Source of the DNA: Propionibacteriaceae bacterium
GTDB taxonomy: Bacteria; Actinomycetota; Actinomycetes; Propionibacteriales; Propionibacteriaceae
Length of the DNA stretch: 7,840 nt
Reading direction: 5' to 3'
NCBI GenBank assembly: GCA_027353565.1
Contig: DAIEHO010000334.1
Coordinates: 1 to 7,840 of the forward strand
The notes below the pieces were generated by a model. The model was not told the DNA's origin, did no database searches, and was given only the letters and a program-made list of their open reading frames with translations. The position numbers were made by a program, and so were the translations under genes. Numbering within the stretch: position 1 is the stretch's first letter; every line of letters begins with the position of its first letter. Shown here in pieces: positions 7,001-7,840 of the stretch.

Positions 7001-7840
7001 GGCGTGAAGGTACGCGTGGTGCTCGTACCGGTCACGGTCCCGGGCACCGCCCCGGACGGACCGGTGAGCGTGAGCGTGCCGCTGCCGGTCGCGATCGTCT
7101 CGTTGAACGTCACCGTCACCGAGCCGTTGACCGACACGTACTGGGCGCCGCCACCAGGGGAGGCGCTCACGACCACCGGCGGAGGGTTCGGTGCGTTGAC
7201 GAACATCACGTCGACGAAGTAGGACGTCGTGACGGAGTTGGTCGGGAGACCCGACCCGTACACGTAGCGCCCCGCACTGGCCGGCGCCGTGAGGGGGCCG
7301 ACCGTCACCGGCGACGCGAAGGTGCCGTACGCGTACGGGTAGCCGCCCGTCGGGAACGCCACCGCTGCCGTGTAGGTGGTACCCGCCGTGACCGAGACGG
7401 CGGTCGCGAACGTCGCCGTCTGCCAGCCGACGGCGGTCTCGCTGGCGGCGGTCGCCGTGCCCAGGGCGGTCCCGGTGGGTCCGTACAGCGTGACCGTGTG
7501 CGTGCCGGTCGAGCCGAGCGGCTTCCAGTACCGGATGGAGGTGATCGTGCCGTTCACGCTCGGGGTGACGGCCACCCCCAGCGTCACGTTGGACAGGTCG
7601 TTGGTGGCGACCGCCGTGGGCTGGTCGGTGTCCTGGAAGAGGCTGCACGGGCACACCCCTGCCGACCGCGGGGGCCCCACCGTCGTGAACGACCAGGTGA
7701 ACGGCGTCGCCAGACCGGGATCGGTGATCGTCGCCGTGAACGTGGTCGCATAGGCCAGCGGCTGCGTCGGCGTGAACGTGATCTGCAGGCTCGTCGGGTC
7801 GTACGAGCTCGTCCCCGCGACCGGCACGCCGCCGGGCGCG
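4006..7840 (-). CDS. Giant modular extracellular protein: Ig-like and DUF4082 repeats (C-terminal part)
   Basis: 1277 codons are visible and the frame is open at the window end, so the start and any signal peptide lie outside; the GTG at 7827 encodes an internal Val. Order from N to C: partial Ig-like domain (to about 7678), DUF4082-1 (7653-7198), Ig (7185-6889), DUF4082-2 (6879-6427), Ig (6402-6109), DUF4082-3 (6099-5644), four tandem Ig domains (5616-4471) and DUF4082-4 (4458-4009). The Ig modules show the SbsA/Big_5 pattern (GATGV, VTVTF, TFTPSAAL, TYTVTV, FTTDG). DUF4082 modules show GYITGLRYW, NTGTHTG, EGWQQATF, VTAGTTYVASYYSP and NYFVDVVF. Three of the four begin with CPCSL. Thr/Ser/Val-rich composition and lack of internal hydrophobic helices suggest secretion. 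There is no LPxTG, membrane helix or other anchor at the C-terminus, which ends NYFVDVVAAP. DUF4082 has no proven function; a beta-sandwich, possibly carbohydrate- or surface-binding role is inference. Confidence 0.93.
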   Translation of the reverse strand, partial: APGGVPVAGTSSYDPTSLQITFTPTQPLAYATTFTATITDPGLATPFTWSFTTVGPPRSAGVCPCSLFQDTDQPTAVATNDLSNVTLGVAVTPSVNGTITSIRYWKPLGSTGTHTVTLYGPTGTALGTATAASETAVGWQTATFATAVSVTAGTTYTAAVAFPTGGYPYAYGTFASPVTVGPLTAPASAGRYVYGSGLPTNSVTTSYFVDVMFVNAPNPPPVVVSASPGGGAQYVSVNGSVTVTFNETIATGSGTLTLTGPSGAVPGTVTGTSTTRTFTPTSPLTAATSYSLSVTGAATTDGVVQVQPYTETFTTSGVSLCPCSLLETTLTPQQPDLANGSGLTLGLKFTPTVNGYITGIKYWRAASNTGTHTGKLYDATGNVLASVSFVDGAQGWQLATFSTAVPVTAGTRYVASYYSPGGTYSATANAFVTQLVNPPLETVDSGGVYGNGDSFPNQSFGAPNYFVDVVFTTVIVSTTPPTVLSASPGAGARSVPVNDSVVVTFSEPIASGSGTVTLTGPSGAVAGTVTETSTTRTFTPTSPLVAATSYVLSVTGAATPGGIVQTQAYSETFTTSGVAACPCSLLETTLSPQQPYLGNNGYPLTLGLTFTPTVNGYITGLRYWRGATNTGTHTGALYAANGSVLASLTFVDGAEGWQQATFASPVAVTAGTTYVASYYSPNGTYSATTGAFATPMVNPPLQSVGTGGVFASGNAFPNQSYGTPNYFVDVVFSTTVATSVASVTPVPGATGVAPSAPVTVTFAGPLDPTSVTVALTGPGGTAVPGTLAVTAPSATFTPAAALAQNTTYTVTVNASSTSGTAMTPFSSTFTTDGTVSVASTTPAAKATGVALSSTVGVTFAGFLSPSSVAITLTPSGGAAVAGTLATTATTATFTPSAALAESTVYTATVTASSTSGTAMAPYTWTFSTISPAPVIASRSPASGATGVAANTAVTVSFTKAVDPTKSTLTLQSSTGTGITGTLTTTSTSVTFTPSGLLAANTRYAATVAAASPLGTPMAPVVWTFTTEKAPTVSTITPSNGATGVSNTTTVRATFSRSVNPASTTILVTDPTGTAVAGTLTTNSTSGTFTPSALLTPGTLYRVAVNTALTDGLPSTPFTSSFTTGAAVSIFASTLTPASSTQAATPLTVGVKFRSTKAYSITGISFYLPAGWTSTYTVSLWSSTGTKLATGSGTPTSTTAGWRTVNLTTPVRIASNTTYVASVRALTTQYSSTPSAFLVAYSNGTLSVPALGGVTSSTDVFPTASSATNYFVDVVAAP
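4471..5616 (-). repeat. Four tandem Ig-like domains
   Basis: Four copies of a 97-98-residue unit (5616-5347, 5334-5056, 5043-4762, 4752-4471) occur without DUF4082 between them. Each starts with a Pro and (K/G)ATGV loop, has a TFTP(S/A) strand in the middle and ends (T/S)F(T/S)T. They differ from the Ig domains in the cassettes, which start SASPG and lack GATGV, so the array expanded as a separate lineage. Confidence 0.85.
5644..6402 (-). repeat. Ig-DUF4082 cassette, copy B
   Basis: This is the second copy of the cassette (Ig 6402-6109, DUF4082-3 6099-5644). Shared stretches with copy A include TSTTRTFTPTSPL in the Ig domain and CPCSLLETTL at the DUF4082 start. DUF4082-1 (7198-7653) is a more distant third relative. 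Confidence 0.85.
6427..7185 (-). repeat. Ig-DUF4082 cassette, copy A
   Basis: This part of the surface gene encodes one Ig-like domain (7185-6889) and DUF4082-2 (6879-6427). It is nearly the same as the next cassette (5644-6402): by hand count the Ig parts are about 78% and the DUF4082 parts about 71% identical in protein, with a single-residue length difference, giving a period of 780-783 bp. Confidence 0.85.

Noticed and set aside
4006..7840. Tandem repeats considered as a CRISPR array or mobile element
   Set aside because: The repeats are in-frame protein domains of about 290 or 780 bp, not short repeats with spacers, and no transposase or terminal inverted repeats are seen.

Overview
The window is GC-rich (about 70% by eye) with dense genes, GTG as well as ATG starts, strong G/C preference at third codon positions and TANNNT-type -10 boxes placed close to start codons. 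This points to a high-GC Actinomycete; I cannot place it more finely. Most of it looks chromosomal. I see no transposase, integrase, tRNA, rRNA or CRISPR array.

Layout. (1) 1-247, minus: start of a YbaK/EbsC-type aminoacyl-tRNA deacylase, cut by the window edge. (2) 398-1240, plus: a class II aldolase resembling rhamnulose-1-phosphate aldolase (RhaD), in which the two zinc-binding histidines of the HxH motif are both glutamine. (3) 1244-1705, minus: a SRPBCC-fold (START/polyketide-cyclase-like) protein whose stop codon lies 3 bp from that of the aldolase. (4) 1781-2017, plus: a 78-residue hypothetical protein divergent from the SRPBCC gene. (5) 2091-3107, plus: a short-type 6-phosphogluconate dehydrogenase with an NAD-type binding site, followed by a strong hairpin terminator. 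(6) 3237-3977, plus: a short-chain dehydrogenase/reductase. (7) 4006-7840, minus: the 3' part (1277 codons visible, N-terminus outside the window) of a giant modular extracellular protein built from bacterial Ig-like and DUF4082 domains.

The genes do not form an obvious single pathway. The sugar-linked members (aldolase-like protein, 6-phosphogluconate dehydrogenase) are on the same strand but separated by an oppositely oriented gene, and gnd has its own ribosome-binding site and terminator. The large surface protein is convergent with the SDR gene and functionally unrelated to its neighbours as far as the sequence shows.

The features most worth a second look are the metal-site substitution in the RhaD-like protein, the cassette duplication and domain order of the surface protein, and a codon-context bias that creates GTAC across codon boundaries. 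I found no convincing evidence of a wholly new multi-gene system.
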